64,000 nucleotides of DNA from positions 11,124,501-11,188,500 of the forward strand of contig BSBN01001017.1 in assembly GCA_027924645.1 (NCBI GenBank), read 5' to 3'. The notes below the pieces were generated by a model. The model worked only from the letters and a program-made list of their open reading frames with translations. It had not been told where the DNA came from and searched no databases. The translations under genes and the position numbers were made by a program. Below are positions 12,471 through 24,499 of this stretch, one piece after another. This stretch comes from Cunninghamia lanceolata. Lineage: Eukaryota; Streptophyta; Pinopsida; Cupressales; Cupressaceae. Within the stretch, counting starts at the first letter, position 1, and every line of letters begins with the position of its first letter.

Positions 12471-13323
12471 ATTGTTATGTGATTTCATTATGTTTATGAG
12501 AACTGTGTTATGTATTAGGAATTCATGTTTTAAGCTACTTCGGCTATGATATTTATATGTGAAATTAACCTTGTAATTGAGTGCGCAGGTTTTGACTAAC
12601 AAACCATAGATACTGGAGATCATTCCGCACCTTATGTTGTGATCCCTTTTGAAGTCAATCTGGTTCCACTAGGAACTGAGATCAACTTTGTGTTTGATTT
12701 AATGTTGTAATGTTGTCTTTCATGAGGTTTAATTGGTTAGGTCTACCCTTTTGTTAAATTGAGTTATGATTTGTGTTGTAAGAATTGTATTTAAATTTCA
12801 TTTTTAAAATTTAAATTTTTGAGACCCTTTTCTTGTGTCTTAACTTGACCCCGGGTGTCCTAACTAGGTTAAAGTTGACCCTGGGTTACACCCCATGGGT
12901 CTAGGGTCCCTTTTGACTTTGGTAACTCTTGGGTAACCTTTGTATGGTCACCTTAACTTCACACTGAAGTTAAGTGACGAATTTGGAGGTATGGGAGGGA
13001 TAGGATGGGTGGTACCAACACTCAAGCCCATCCCTTTTCCATTCCCAAGGTAAGAAATGACTCCAAGACCCACTAATAATGGAGGAATTGACTTCAAGTC
13101 AGCCTCACAATTGGTGAGAGTCCCCATGGAGTTGTGTGGTCATTCATAAGAAGGAAGGAAGAGGAGACATGTGTCACCCTTTTTCCTCCTTTAACTCCTT
13201 TTATTTCTCCCATGCATAAGAGAAATGACATGTGGTAAGGGATAAGGAAGACTTTAGGGATGGGTGAGTGACATAAGCCAACACTCATCCCTTGGGACAC
13301 AATAGTAGTTTGGGGAAGAGTGA

Positions 13324-13345
13324 GGAGGTGACAAGTGTCACCTCC
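13324..13345. repeat. Near-perfect palindrome in element C
   Basis: Arms GGAGGTGACA and TGTCACCTCC separated by two bases. Confidence 0.8.
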
Positions 13346-15093
13346 CCATTCCTCTAAACTCATGGAATTTGGGTTATTTTAATCCCACTTGGGATAGGGA
13401 GAGGGGGTTGTTGAATTTGGAGGATTTTTGTTTATTGAAAATTGCTTTTGGGAGAGGAAAGTGAGAGGGAGTTTGGTGGCTTAGGTTGGAGGAGATTTTA
13501 GTGGAGCTCTACATCAACTTCATCCATTAAAGGGCTTTGTAAGGTTGGTTTTCATGGCCTTTCTTTTGTATTCTAATTGTTGCATGAAGGATGTGTGGAA
13601 ATGTTTATTTTGTTTGTGTTGTAAATTTTGTTACTGTGAGAATTTTTATTGGGATGTTGACAGAGCTTCTTCCACTTGGGAGAAACACTCATCAAGTATG
13701 GGGTAGGGGAGGAGTGATCCTCCTTAGGTGAATGCCTTATTTTTTTTGGGATGTTGAAAGCCTTGAGGGCATTTGTGTGACTTTGAGAAATTGTGTTATT
13801 TGGCTTGGGAGTCAAAATATGAACTCCTTGGAGAATTTTGTTATCAAGTTTGGCTTAAGGCCATGAGAAATTGTGTTGATTATATTATTTGAAAGGGTGA
13901 CACTCTAGAGTTGAGTGTGTCCACTCTCCTACCCCTAGTTAAACTCACTGTGGTTGAGTTTTTGTGTTGTGTAAATATCCATGGGTGTATGTGTGTTTTG
14001 GAGTGTTGTTTTTACCTTGTTGTGAAGTGAATTTTTGGAATACCCTAGGTGTGTGGATGATCTTCCTAGCTCGGGGGTGACCCTCTTGCGGGTCTACGGT
14101 AGGGAGGAGAGTAGCTTGTGTGGTGTTTCTTCCCTTGTGTGATATGCAGGTTTCCTTGGAGCTTATTGGGAAGCTTGGAGAAGATTAGTTGAAACTCAAA
14201 AAATATTTTATTTTCCTTAAGTCTTAAGGAGAGCTTGGTTCTTTTAATAGCTCCTTCCTTGCTGATTTCCAAAAGGAGAAAATTATCTCCCTATTGTTGT
14301 ATAAATTTGGTATTTTGGAGTTGTGAGGAAATCCTCCTTTATTGTGTTGATAATTTTATCATTCATTAAGTTTTACCATTTTGAAATGAAAAAAAGGAAA
14401 AGAAGATTTGTTTTTTTGAAAGGATATTAGAATTGTTTATTTCCTTCTTCTCCTACTTGCAAAGTTGTGAAACTAGTTGAAGCTGTAAACAAGTTGTAAT
14501 ATTTACCTCTTTAGATGAATTGTGAAAGTGATAATTTTAATGTGTTATTTGAAGTTGTAGATGGTTATTATAAAAAAGAAATGGACTTTTGTATTGGTCA
14601 TACATTTGATTTTGTTGTGAATAAACATAATCATTTCTGCTCCAATTTAAAATGATATGCTGTTAATCTCAATTGGAATTAGTGACTTGAAACTGGAAAT
14701 TGTGAATTGATTAAGAGATAATCAGGTTTATATATATCCTTGTAAATTATTCTATATTTATAATTTTTGTGTTGAATTGTATTAGATAATAAATTCATAA
14801 GGGAATACAATGTAACATTAAACTCAATATTCTGCCCTATTAATTCATTTGACAGATAATTATTTAATATATATATATCTATTTTTTTTATTCTGATATA
14901 AATAATTCGTGAATTTATAGTTAAGATATTTGTTAAGAGAACTGTGGCTAAAGTTGATTTGGGTAATGGTATTATATATATATATATATTTTAAATTGTT
15001 TATTACAGAAATCAAATGGGAAATAAATATTATATTTTATTGTTCTCTGTGGTAAAACACAGACAAAAAAAAATTAAAAAAAATATAGACAAT

Positions 15094-15115
15094 GGTGGGG
15101 GTTTGAACCCCCACC
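15094..15115. repeat. Palindrome at the edge of the GC-rich island
   Basis: Arms GGTGGGGGTT and AACCCCCACC separated by TG. Confidence 0.8.
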
Positions 15116-15540
15116 GTAGATTTCAATATGTTGGGTGTGGGGAGGGGTGGAGCCCCACCCACACCCCACGTAGTAGGGTGTGGGTGGGGCTCCGCCCCTC
15201 CCCACACCCCCGTCATGTTTAAACCCCTGCGCGGCCACTTCTTCCCCGCGCTCTGCCCTTGCTGCTCACTGCGGCCACCACGCCCCACGCCCCGCGCTCC
15301 ATTCCTCGCTGCTCCCTGCGGCCATCCCCAACACCGCCCCCGCAAAACCTCCGCAGACTACCTCCTCTGCGATCTCATCTCCGTCCTTTGCTGCTCTCTA
15401 TGACTGCCACTATACTTCCCTTCGCCCATCCTCCGCTCTGTGCCCTCCACTCCTCGCGGCCTATACTCACAGCGCCACCCTCTACTCCATGGCCATCGCT
15501 GACTTGGATCTACACAACAAACAAAACACAAAAAAAAGGT
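15100..15540. other. CpG- and GC-rich island in element C
   Basis: After the hairpins, about 300 bp (15220-15520) are GC-rich with many CpG, including an imperfect repeat of GCTGCTC-CTGCGGCCA at 15260 and 15310. The rest of the window is AT-rich and CpG-poor. Several frames are open here only because stop codons are rare in GC-rich DNA; their products are Ala/Pro/Ser low complexity. It could be captured host sequence or an element promoter. I cannot assign a gene. Confidence 0.5.
15133..15210. repeat. Long GC-rich hairpin
   Basis: Left arm 15133-15166 and right arm 15175-15210 are complementary over about 34 bases, with a T/C difference giving a possible G-U pair, around a loop of about 8 bases. 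The arms are made of GGGTGTGG, GGAGC and CCCACCC blocks. Confidence 0.8.
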
Positions 15541-16258
15541 TAGGGTTATTTCTTGAGCCCTAAAATAAAATATGAAATGATCATATAGTTTGGGGTTTTT
15601 ATAAAAAGAAAAGCCTATTATCTTTAAATACAAAAAAAATAATATTAATATATATATATATTAAATATTTGTTATAAATTTAAAAGGGAGACCATTTTTT
15701 TTTTTTTTAAAAGAAAGAAATTTATAGTAGGGGATTTTTAACAACAATAAGGAAAAATACAATTATAATTTAAAAAGAGCATATATAAATATATTTTAAT
15801 TTTAAGGAAGAGTTTCTCAGAAATTTCAACAATTATCACAAATTAAATATTAGGAAAATGAAGAGGAAAATATGATCCATTCATTTACAAAAGACACTGT
15901 GAAAATAAACGCAAACAAGCCATCACATGCATTCCATGTATTGCCATTTTAAACTCAACTATAGATTTAGAAAACGTCCAATTGAGAAAATAAAAGGGAG
16001 AGAAAGAGAAAGAAAAACTAACATTGGAAAACAACGAGGAGAAAATACGTGGCATTTCTGAACTGGGCTAAGAGAACTAAGTAAGTTTATCCTACTGTTA
16101 ATCCTGATTAGGAACAAGTTGATTATTAAAATTAATTCAAACATTGAGATGAAACCTAGAGCAGAAACTTAGGAGACTGAGTCAAGTGAAGTTAGTAAAC
16201 CCTGTTTTAGTGATCTGGTCTTCTAAGAAATTAGGAATAATGTAAAGGAGGCAGTGAT

Positions 16259-16349
16259 CGTGATAGAAATACAATCAAAATTAAATTTTAGAGAAATGGT
16301 TAAGTGAACGTGATAGAAATACAATCAAAATTAAATTTCAGAGAAACGG
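16259..16349. repeat. Direct duplication, 50-bp period, two copies
   Basis: CGTGATAGAAATACAATC and the following AAAATTAAATTT begin at 16259 and again at 16309. A weaker third piece lies near 16405. Confidence 0.75.
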
Positions 16350-17299
16350 AAGAGAGGGCAAATGAAGGGGCTTTGTTGAAAATGCTAAGTCCGAAGGAGG
16401 AAAAATTAATATTAAATTTCAGAAAATGAAAAAAGTGAATGGATGATTAGGCTTTGTTGAAAAATGATCCATAAATGAGACCAAGTGTAAATTCATCATA
16501 ATTAGGGAGTCGTAGGAAGTTTGTTAAACCTACCAGGGAACCACATATTAAGAATAGAATTTGTGTATTAAATCCCACTCACGCCCGTGAGGTGTTATGT
16601 TGCCAGAATCTTTCAGAATTTAGGGTTTAGGAGCCTTGAAAGTTCTAACCTTGTAGTGACGTTAACCATGTCGTAGAGACCCCCTTATTGGCCTTCTTAC
16701 ATCAGGATGTGCGCACATGTACTTAGTACCCCGCTGACAACTGTATTGTTTTTGCTTTAAGCATACGCCACCGAGCACGCTTACGCGTGCGAGAGGGTTT
16801 CTAGGGAAGCGTGGAAATTTTTTTGATATTTCGTGTCATGACCACATGACACATGTGGACATGACATGTGTGATGTGTGTTGTGACCGCATGGGAAATGT
16901 GGGCATGACATTATGCGTGACATACATGACCATTTTTTAAAACACCAAAAATGACCAATAAAAAATTAATAAAAAAATATTCAATAAAAAATTACAAAAA
17001 AAATGGTAAACGTGCTTTAGTGAGTTACAAATCTTTTCCCAAAAGGATTTAAAAAAATATGATTATTTAGGTCAAAATATGGATGACGTACATGTGCATG
17101 GTATAGTAAAAAAAAAGTGACTTTTAAATAGTAGTTTTTAGAAACATCTATTAAAAATCAATTTGTATCATCTAGGTATTAAAAAAAATACATATTTGGA
17201 AACTAGACTCCAAGTACTACATTTCATATTTAGTGACTTTTTTCAAGATTTCACCTTTAAGCACTTCAAATTTTTAGGTCAAATGTGATAAATTCTAAA

Positions 17300-17361
17300 A
17301 ATCAGGGAAAACACTTCCACTTTTTGGCCAAAAAGTGGACTCAACTTCCTGCACACACCCA
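17300..17361. repeat. Right terminal inverted repeat of element C
   Basis: Inverted match to 11504-11550. Both ends contain an inner palindrome in which CCACTT faces AAGTGG (centre TTGGCCAA here, a short AA/GG centre at the left end). Confidence 0.55.
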
Positions 17362-17778
17362 TATAGCATTTTGTCATAAATCCCACTCCTAATTCAATTT
17401 ATCCATTAGCTAATTAATTAAATAAATTTTATTTATTTAATTAATTTCTCATCATAATCCCATCTTAATCCATCCTTAATCACCTAGCCAATTAATTAAA
17501 TAAATCTTATTTATTTAATTAATTTCCCTCACATATCCCAACTAATTCAAATAAAATATTTGAATTAGGTCCTCACCTTTCACCACATCCCAACACTTGT
17601 CCACCTCTCAATTGAATCATGTGTGGTAGTATAACTTTCATTTAATATCCTTTTTGTGTACACAATCACACGTACTAGTTTTTGTGTACACGATCACACA
17701 TGAGCCCTATCATCCTCTTTACACTTGTCACATGACTACAACTCCCTTGAAGGGTGGAAATAATTAATTAATCCTAGC
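17362..17778 (+). repeat. Element B 5' LTR, segment 2
   Basis: Aligns with 38336-38755 of the 3' LTR. Ends with CTAGC, the left copy of the target duplication of element G. Confidence 0.85.
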
Positions 17779-19107
17779 TAACAAGGTGTCGATGTACCTC
17801 ATCATTTAATCTATTTTTCAGATGTCAATAATCCAAGGGCTGTGTCCATGGCTGTTTGCAACTAGGGATTCTATAGTTATTAGTTTTCCTAACTAATCTA
17901 AACTACTTCTATTAAATTGAAAAGATTAATCTATCTACTTACTAAATAAATTTAAGGAATGCTGAAAATAGGATAAAACAGGAAATTTACTCAAAGCAAT
18001 CTTAAAACAGTAACATGCATCTACCTATCAAAATTAGTAAATACTTTGCATAATAGAAAACTGAATTAATAAAACAATGGTACTAGCCTCCTGCCTTAGT
18101 GGTGAGAGTGGGCCCTTGCTCCACACCCTTGGGGCTGAAGGCTACAGTAAGAAATCAGCACAGAAGAAGATCACAACTAGATTCAATCCAATTCATTCAC
18201 TTTGCATTCATGAAAATATTGCTAACACAGAACTGAGATTTTTGAGAATTAGAATAATTCAATCATTGTATATTTCTTCTACTATTTCTACAAGTATATG
18301 TCCAAAGAGTGACGACACATCACTTAACCTATCTATCCATTCTTCTATGAGATGACATCCATCTCTTTATTTTAATTATGAAAGAAAATCATGCAAATAA
18401 AGGTAGACTTGAGTGGAATAGAAGTCCACTCAAAATCTAAGTCTAAGTCCTAATACATTTGGACATCGAGGCCCTGAAAATAAGGGTATTGAATCAGTTC
18501 CTTCGTAACTCATGCAAAAACTTTGAAAAGATAAAACTCCAGCAGTTTAACTAAAGATGACCCCTCACCACTCAGGTGATGATTTGAGTGAAATGAGGGG
18601 TATTATGATCACTGTTGAGAGTGTCTGGTTGGCAGCTATACTGGAAATATGCCCTACTCTCAGGAGGCATCGGAGACAACTATTCCTATCTGCAGCTCCG
18701 GAGATATGTCTGTAGCTCTGGAGATATGTTCAACTCTGGATATGCTCCAGACTCCCGTAGAGCTCTGGAGAGTCCTTCCTCATTCTTCAAAACTTCAGGT
18801 GGCATGGTCCTCTGGTATTACCTCCGGAGATCATTGAAAACTATCTCCAGAGATGCACAAAATTGTTGTTCTGGGCATCTACACCTGTTGATTCAAAAAG
18901 AGAGAAGTTTCTACATTTTTCCATCAATTCCATTCACATTAGTCACTCCATCAGAAATTGTAATCTTAAGTAATCTATCTCAATTAATTATTAAATAAAA
19001 TGATCTTGCTAGCTTATTTGGGTGTAGACATTAGAAAAGATGCACTCAGGAAGGAGAAAAAGAGAGGCAAAAAGATGTATTTCATGAGTACAACTTGGCA
19101 CTCATCA
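17779..19107 (-). repeat. Element G 3' LTR
   Basis: Pairs with 28930-30260. On the minus strand it begins TGATGAGTGCC at 19107. The outer end reads TA in place of TG on the plus strand (17779), a single transition that damages the CA terminus. Confidence 0.9.
18690..18780. repeat. Short GGAGATATGT repeats in the G LTR
   Basis: AGCTCTGGAGATATGT-like units recur about every 20 bases. The same block is in the other LTR at about 29845-29935. Confidence 0.6.
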
Positions 19108-22067
19108 TCCCCCCCATACCTAAGGTGTGGCAGGTTCTCCTGCTTCTCACATTCTAGATTTATTCTAGTGAAGCAGCTTGTTTGACAGGCTATAATCCTG
19201 GGCATAGGTGGTCCAAGTTGTTCAATTGATATTACCATTGCCTCTGTACTCATCAACTTGCTTCATCCAGTCTTGCAATTTTTCATCTTCCATCTATTCT
19301 GCCCAAACAGGGAGTGGTTCAATTATTAGAGGGGGCCTGTACCATCCACCTATCCATTCCTTCTTATGGTTATCGATTAGTTTGGACATCAACTTTACCT
19401 TTCTTATGAATAATCTTAAGTTTGTAGGGGTGACTACCTCTCTCAGTTTCTACTTTGGGGTCAAAATATTCCATCTCTTCTTTACTACAACAAGTACTGG
19501 ATTTGCTGAATTGATCATAAAAAGACCAAAATCGATGGAGCATTCTTGCAAACTTTTTAGGTATAATGGCAAAATTCCATTTTTACTATCAGGATGATAG
19601 ATAAGGGACCTGAATTTGATCCTAAAAGCATCAGGATTGGGACATTCCTTCTTGAGATGATCTTCCATCCTTTCATTCTAGATTTGGTGATTCCTCATCA
19701 AGGACATAAATGCCTTAAGTTGACATTCCCCCAAAAATGATTAAAAATATAAGTTATATCATTAACACAGAACCCATGCAAGTATAATTCACATAGGAAA
19801 TTCTTGTCCTCATCATTGCTCCTGGTATATGCTATCATGAATCCTTCTGCTGTTTCTGTATCCTCAACCAGGTCAGATAGGACCAAAGAGAATTTCCTTT
19901 GCAGTACCCTTTCCTGTAAGAACATGGAGTAGCTGGCACTTGGAGGTCTGCAGGATAGAATTTCTGAAGCAAGGGAGGCCATTTTAATGATTTTGCCTTC
20001 CAAAGTTGCTATTCTTTCTATTTTAGTAGTGGCTGCCCTTTGTATTTGTAACATAGGCTTGAAAGCCTCATATTCTCTACACCTCTTCTCCCAATGGAAC
20101 AGGGCTTTGGGAATGTCAATGGGGATTGGACCCACATAAGCATCTATTTGTATTTCCTACTCATTGGTTGCCCTTGGGCCAGCCAATTCTTGAATATATT
20201 CTTCTTGGTCATCCAGTCTGTTATTAGCCCAAGTTAATTGTCTATCCTGGCTTTGTACTTTCTCAATCAGTGCTGCCATTATTGTGAGGCTATTGTCTCT
20301 AGCCATGGTGAGCTCAGAAACACTCTATGCTGCTTCTTTCTCTTTTTCTTCCACCAATTTGGCTGCCTCAATTTTCTATGCCTCCAACTCTGCCTCTTTC
20401 TCCTGGATGATCTTATCCTTGCTTTGGAGTTCTATTTGGAGATTTGCAATGGTTTGTTTTTGTTCCATTTCCAACTCTACTCTGACCTTCTTGAGGTCAG
20501 TTATAATCAAATTCTTTCCCTAGAGCAATCTCTTTAAATTTTCAATTTCTTCCATCAATTGCTATTCTTTTAGAATTTCTACATCCTCTTGATCAGAGGG
20601 ATGAAAGAAGGTTTCTGCTTCTGCTTCTGTGGCCGCTAGCTGATCATCAAGGTTTCCCATGGTCATCTATCCTACTCTGCCCACTATATCCATTTACTTT
20701 GTTTCTTCTTCAGGCTAGCTATCCTAAGGATCCTCTTGGGGTTCCTCTGCTTTTGCTAGCACCGATGAAGGCCTAGGCTTATCCTCACATGTTCTCAATT
20801 CCAGGAGTGCCTCAGCGAGCAGGGCAGTATCTTTTTCAACTTGTGAGAGTTGTCTCTTCCTTTTGCTTCTCTGAAGCAAAGGTTGGGCAGGTGCCTTTGG
20901 AGCAGGTCTCTCTTCCTCAAAATCTAAGGAAATAGTATAAGTTTGTATATTTTATGTCTCCAGAACACATGGTGGTTCTGAAATTGGGCTTGACTCTAGA
21001 TGAACAGATGGTGCTGGAGAAATTTCTCTTTGTTTCCTCTTCCTGACCAGAAGGATCTCATCTGAATCATGAGATGGTTCTTCAGCCCACCAAGTTCCCT
21101 CTGTTCTCTATCCTGACCTTCCCTCTGTTAATTCCTTAGGGCAAGAGTCCTCAGTTAGATTCATCTTTCTCCTAACTGATCGAGTCATATAGAGGGTTTA
21201 TTTAGGAGTAGGTTCTATAATTTCTTTGCCTTTCCTCTTTTTGTCAGGAACAAGGGCTATAAATGAAGTGGCCTCCTGTGAGGGCTTCTGTCCTCTGTGA
21301 ACAACTATGGAGGAGGCTGAAGGCTCAGTTTCCTCATCTTGGTGAGTAGGAGAACTCTCACCTCCTGGCTATGCCATCTCTAGTTCTCTGACCTGGGGAC
21401 TCTGCTCAAGAAAGTGTTGCCATAATTCCTCCCCATTGGCCTGAGACAGGAAGTGGTGCTTAACTACTAAAAAGGTGAGACCATGGTGTTTCATGGGTCC
21501 ATTATTCTGTTGATATTTTTTTGCAGTTGCCCTGATGGCAGAATATAGGAAATTGAGAATATTTATGCTATATTTAGGGTGTCTATTCCCATGTCTTAGG
21601 AAAATCAGCATTTTCATGATTGGCCCTAAAACTAGAGAAAATTGACCATCACAAGTAAAGTATTTCATTAACCAGGTGGCAACAAATGTCCAAGGGTTTG
21701 GGAGTGTGGACCTCATAATTCCTTTGACTTCATTTTTATTCAAATGTAATTGAATAGCAAGTTCACCACGAACAAAGAAATTTTTAATCAAATCAGTGTA
21801 TAAGGTTTTCAAGTGGTAAAACCTCTCACCTTGTTTGGGAAGTCTAGATATGTGGCTGATAGTGGTTGAGGAGAAATTGATTTGTACTCCTCTAACAGTT
21901 ATCTAGTTGTCCCTTAAATTTTTGAGGAATTCATCCACAACATCTTCCTGAAACCCTTCAAATTTTTCCAGGGAGTCTAACCATCCTGCAACTCTTAGAA
22001 TGTTTGCTGTAGCTACATCCTGCAGAAGACCCGCAGTACTTTCTAGCTCAGACTTCTTGACTCCCAT
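19105..22067 (-). pseudogene. Element G second ORF (envelope-position accessory protein)
   Basis: Starts at ATG 22067 and reads through about 985 codons with several premature stops and one frameshift at a G-run near 19727. Residues 85-230 form a compact domain (LPNPWTFVATWLM, then a run of hydrophobic helices) that may correspond to the putative plant transposon domain found in Athila-type ORFs. A charged, low-complexity middle follows, then a long coiled coil (about residues 505-620) and a C-terminal globular part. The reading frame runs through the purine tract and its stop is TGA at the first bases of the 3' LTR. I see no clear signal peptide or transmembrane segment, so envelope function is not supported. 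The plan (compact domain, low complexity, coiled coil) resembles the A and Z ORFs. Confidence 0.7.
19108..19120 (-). promoter_or_regulatory. Polypurine tract of element G
   Basis: GGTATGGGGGGGA on the minus strand directly abuts the 3' LTR start. It would prime plus-strand DNA synthesis. Confidence 0.85.
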
Positions 22068-23044
22068 TGCTGAATTGATTCCTCCTTCTATGCTTATTTC
22101 TTTACCTCCTCAATCTATAGTCTAACCTTTCCTCTTATCTCTGTAGGCTCCAGAGGACTATTCAATTGCTCTGTTCTTCAGGGTACTTCAAAGGTTTGAA
22201 TGAGGAATGTTTTATTTTTCATCTTAGGCTTATGCAGGTTAGTTAGAGTACCAAAGTAGTCATAAATGTGACAGAAGGACAGGATGCTCTAGAGGCAAGG
22301 TGGCAGTACAACACAGTTAGTGGCATGTGTGAATTTAGGAAAGAAGATGATGGCAGGAAGACGTGGCATAGTGGCGGCACCCAACACAGAAAGATAAGAT
22401 AGTTTCTAATAATGATTAATTAAAGATAGAGTTACCTAGATTAGTTTTAATTATGAGGGCGATGTACACGATAGATATGTTGCGTCATTGGTAGAGACTG
22501 CACACATCATGGCACATGAACAACTTGTGGCAGCTGGAGATGACGTCCACTACTCTGTTGGCATGCGACGTGCAATCATTGCGTGGAGTGATTCAAGAAT
22601 CCATGTTTATTAGTGATGTCAGCGCCAGCTTTGTGAATACCCCTTCAAATGATATTCATGCCAATTGAATTTATTCTTTTGTGATAAAATAGAGGATGAG
22701 TCATGATGACCTCATCATGTGATGTGTCTACTTTACCGCCTGGAGAGGTGGGTCCCCTCCCTTATTATTTGAAATTGACTTCTTTATTGACAGAGCGCCA
22801 GAGGTGCTCCTTGTTAGGGAGCGCTGGAGGTGCTCTTTGTTGAGAAGTGCTAGAGGTGCTCCTGGTTTGAGAAGCATCAGAGGTGCATTTGACTAGCTCT
22901 TGGCATCGGATCATCTTCAGAGCTTAATTATTTCAACTATCCTAAAGAAGGGAACTGCCATTTACTGGTTTTCAACTCCCTTGGTCAAGAAAGATAGCCA
23001 TTTGTTGGTTTTCCATCTTTCTCTTTTTTTTTTAATTTTTAGAA
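22068..23044 (-). other. Spacer between pol and the second ORF of G
   Basis: About 980 bp without coding signal. It contains a 26-bp tandem repeat (22795-22893). A subgenomic promoter or splice site could lie here, but I cannot identify one. Confidence 0.6.
22795..22893. repeat. Tandem repeat, 26-bp period, about four copies
   Basis: Units begin GCGCCAGAGGTGCTCC (22795), then at 22821, 22847 and 22874, with increasing divergence. Confidence 0.8.
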
Positions 23045-24495
23045 TCAATCCAATACTGTGATAGAGGAGGTATCCCCTATATCAAAACACAAATCATTCA
23101 AAAACTCCTCTTTAGTGGATGGTCTTTTGTAGAGCCTGATTCGGTGACCATTTAATAGAAATGTGTCTATGCTTCCATCAATAGGTTGCAATGATATAGT
23201 TCCATTCTCAAATACTTCCTTTATTTGATAAGGACCTAGCCAGTGTGTTTGCAATTTCCCTTTGAACTCCTTGAATTTAGAATCATAAAGAAGAACCCAA
23301 TCTCCTTATTGAAATGTCCTCCTCTTGATGTGTTGGTCATGCCATTGCTTCCTCTGGTACTGAACCAGTTCTGTTTGCTGAATGGCTTATGTCTGAATTT
23401 CATCCAACTCATTGAGCTAAAGAATTCTATTCTGCTGAGTTATAGACAATGGCAGACCAACATCCAATATAGTTTTAAGTGTCTGGAGTTCAAATTCTAT
23501 GGACACTATAGGCTTTTTCCCATAAACCAATTCATATGGTGAGAACTTTGTTGTGGACTTCCAAGTGGTATTGTAAGCCTAAACTGCTTCAGGTAATCTG
23601 CTAGCCCAATCTTTTCCATTCATTGCTACTGTCCTTGTCAGAATATTTTCAAGTTCCCTATTAGTTACTTCTACCTATCCATTTGCTTAAGGATGGTAAG
23701 GTGAAGATTTCTTGTGCTTGACTTGATATAAATCTATGAAGCCTTGATTACTTGTGATGTAAACTAAGGTCCTCTGTCTGAAACTATTGATCTTGGTGCT
23801 CCAAATCTTAAGAAAATCTTATTGTAAAGGAAATCTGCAACTTTCTCTTCTCTTGTAAACTGTAATGCTTGAACCTCAGCCCACTTAGTAACATAGTCTG
23901 TGCACACTAGAATGTACTCCTTACTTGATGATGGTGGTGAAATTGGTCCCACAAAGTCTAGACCCCACTGCTCAAATGGTTCCATCATGACTTGAGGATG
24001 TAGTAACATCTCCTAGGTAAAGGTTGGCTGTCCCATCCTTTGGCACTGGTCACAGTGCTGCAGATACTTCTTTGTATCTTTATGAAGAGAGGACCAGTAG
24101 TAACCAACTCGGAGGATCTTGTGAACTATCTTGTGGAAGGAGTAATGGCCACTAGATGGTTCATCATGACATGCTCTCAACACATCAAAAATCTCATAAG
24201 CTTTTAAACACCTGCATAGAATGAAATCAGGACCACATTTAAATAGTAAACCATTCAACCATTTGTAAGATAAACATTCTTTAACCAAACATTTTCTTTG
24301 TTTTGAAGTAAAATGGGATGGATACAAGCATGTAGCTAAAAGATTAGCTATGTCAGCAAACCAAGGTGCAGTAGAGGATATAACAAAAAGATGTTCATCT
24401 GGGAACTTGTCCTCCACTGGTTGGTTCTCTCCTCCTGTATGCAATCTTGACAGAAAGTCAGCAACCAAATTAAGCTTTCCTAGATTATCAACTAT
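23045..24495 (-). pseudogene. Element G integrase
   Basis: The zinc-binding region has the His-His-Cys-Cys layout (CHDEPSSGH, then CDQCQR near 24040). The catalytic core shows GLDFVGP and SDRGP for the two Asp residues, and a Glu in the GQVE-type block near 23690. The C-terminal part ends with a WLGPYQIKEVF block typical of Ty3/gypsy integrases. Broken by a frameshift near 23735 and by stops at TAG and TAA codons where Gln is expected. Ends at TGA 23045. Confidence 0.85.
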
Positions 24496-24499
24496 GGTA

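Larger units (their letters stand above)
11504..17361. mobile_element. Element C: long-terminal-inverted-repeat element, no transposase seen
   Basis: Present in the B 5' LTR and absent from the B 3' LTR, so it is an insertion of 5,858 bp. It starts TGGGT and ends ACCCA; the outer 29 bases of the two ends match as inverted repeats at about 24 positions, and weaker inverted similarity continues inward (for example near 11975 and 17190). TA lies on both sides, consistent with a 2-bp target duplication. The ends carry TG/CA, but the two ends are inverted and not direct repeats, so this is not an LTR pair. No long ORF matches a transposase. Its family is not recognised. Confidence 0.55.

Noticed and set aside
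14870..15000. AT dinucleotide runs near 14860, 14975 and 15645
   Set aside because: Ordinary short microsatellites in AT-rich DNA.
15037..15633. Several overlapping open frames on both strands in the CpG-rich island
   Set aside because: GC-rich sequence with few stop codons; products are Ala/Pro/Arg low complexity with no domain and no frame is favoured.
19014..19256. 80-codon minus-strand frame ending in a hydrophobic stretch that could look like an envelope membrane anchor
   Set aside because: The other frame continues the G second ORF across the same bases, and this one crosses the purine tract into the LTR.
20238..20537. Plus-strand hydrophobic frames opposite the G coiled coil
   Set aside because: Shadows of the minus-strand coiled-coil coding sequence.
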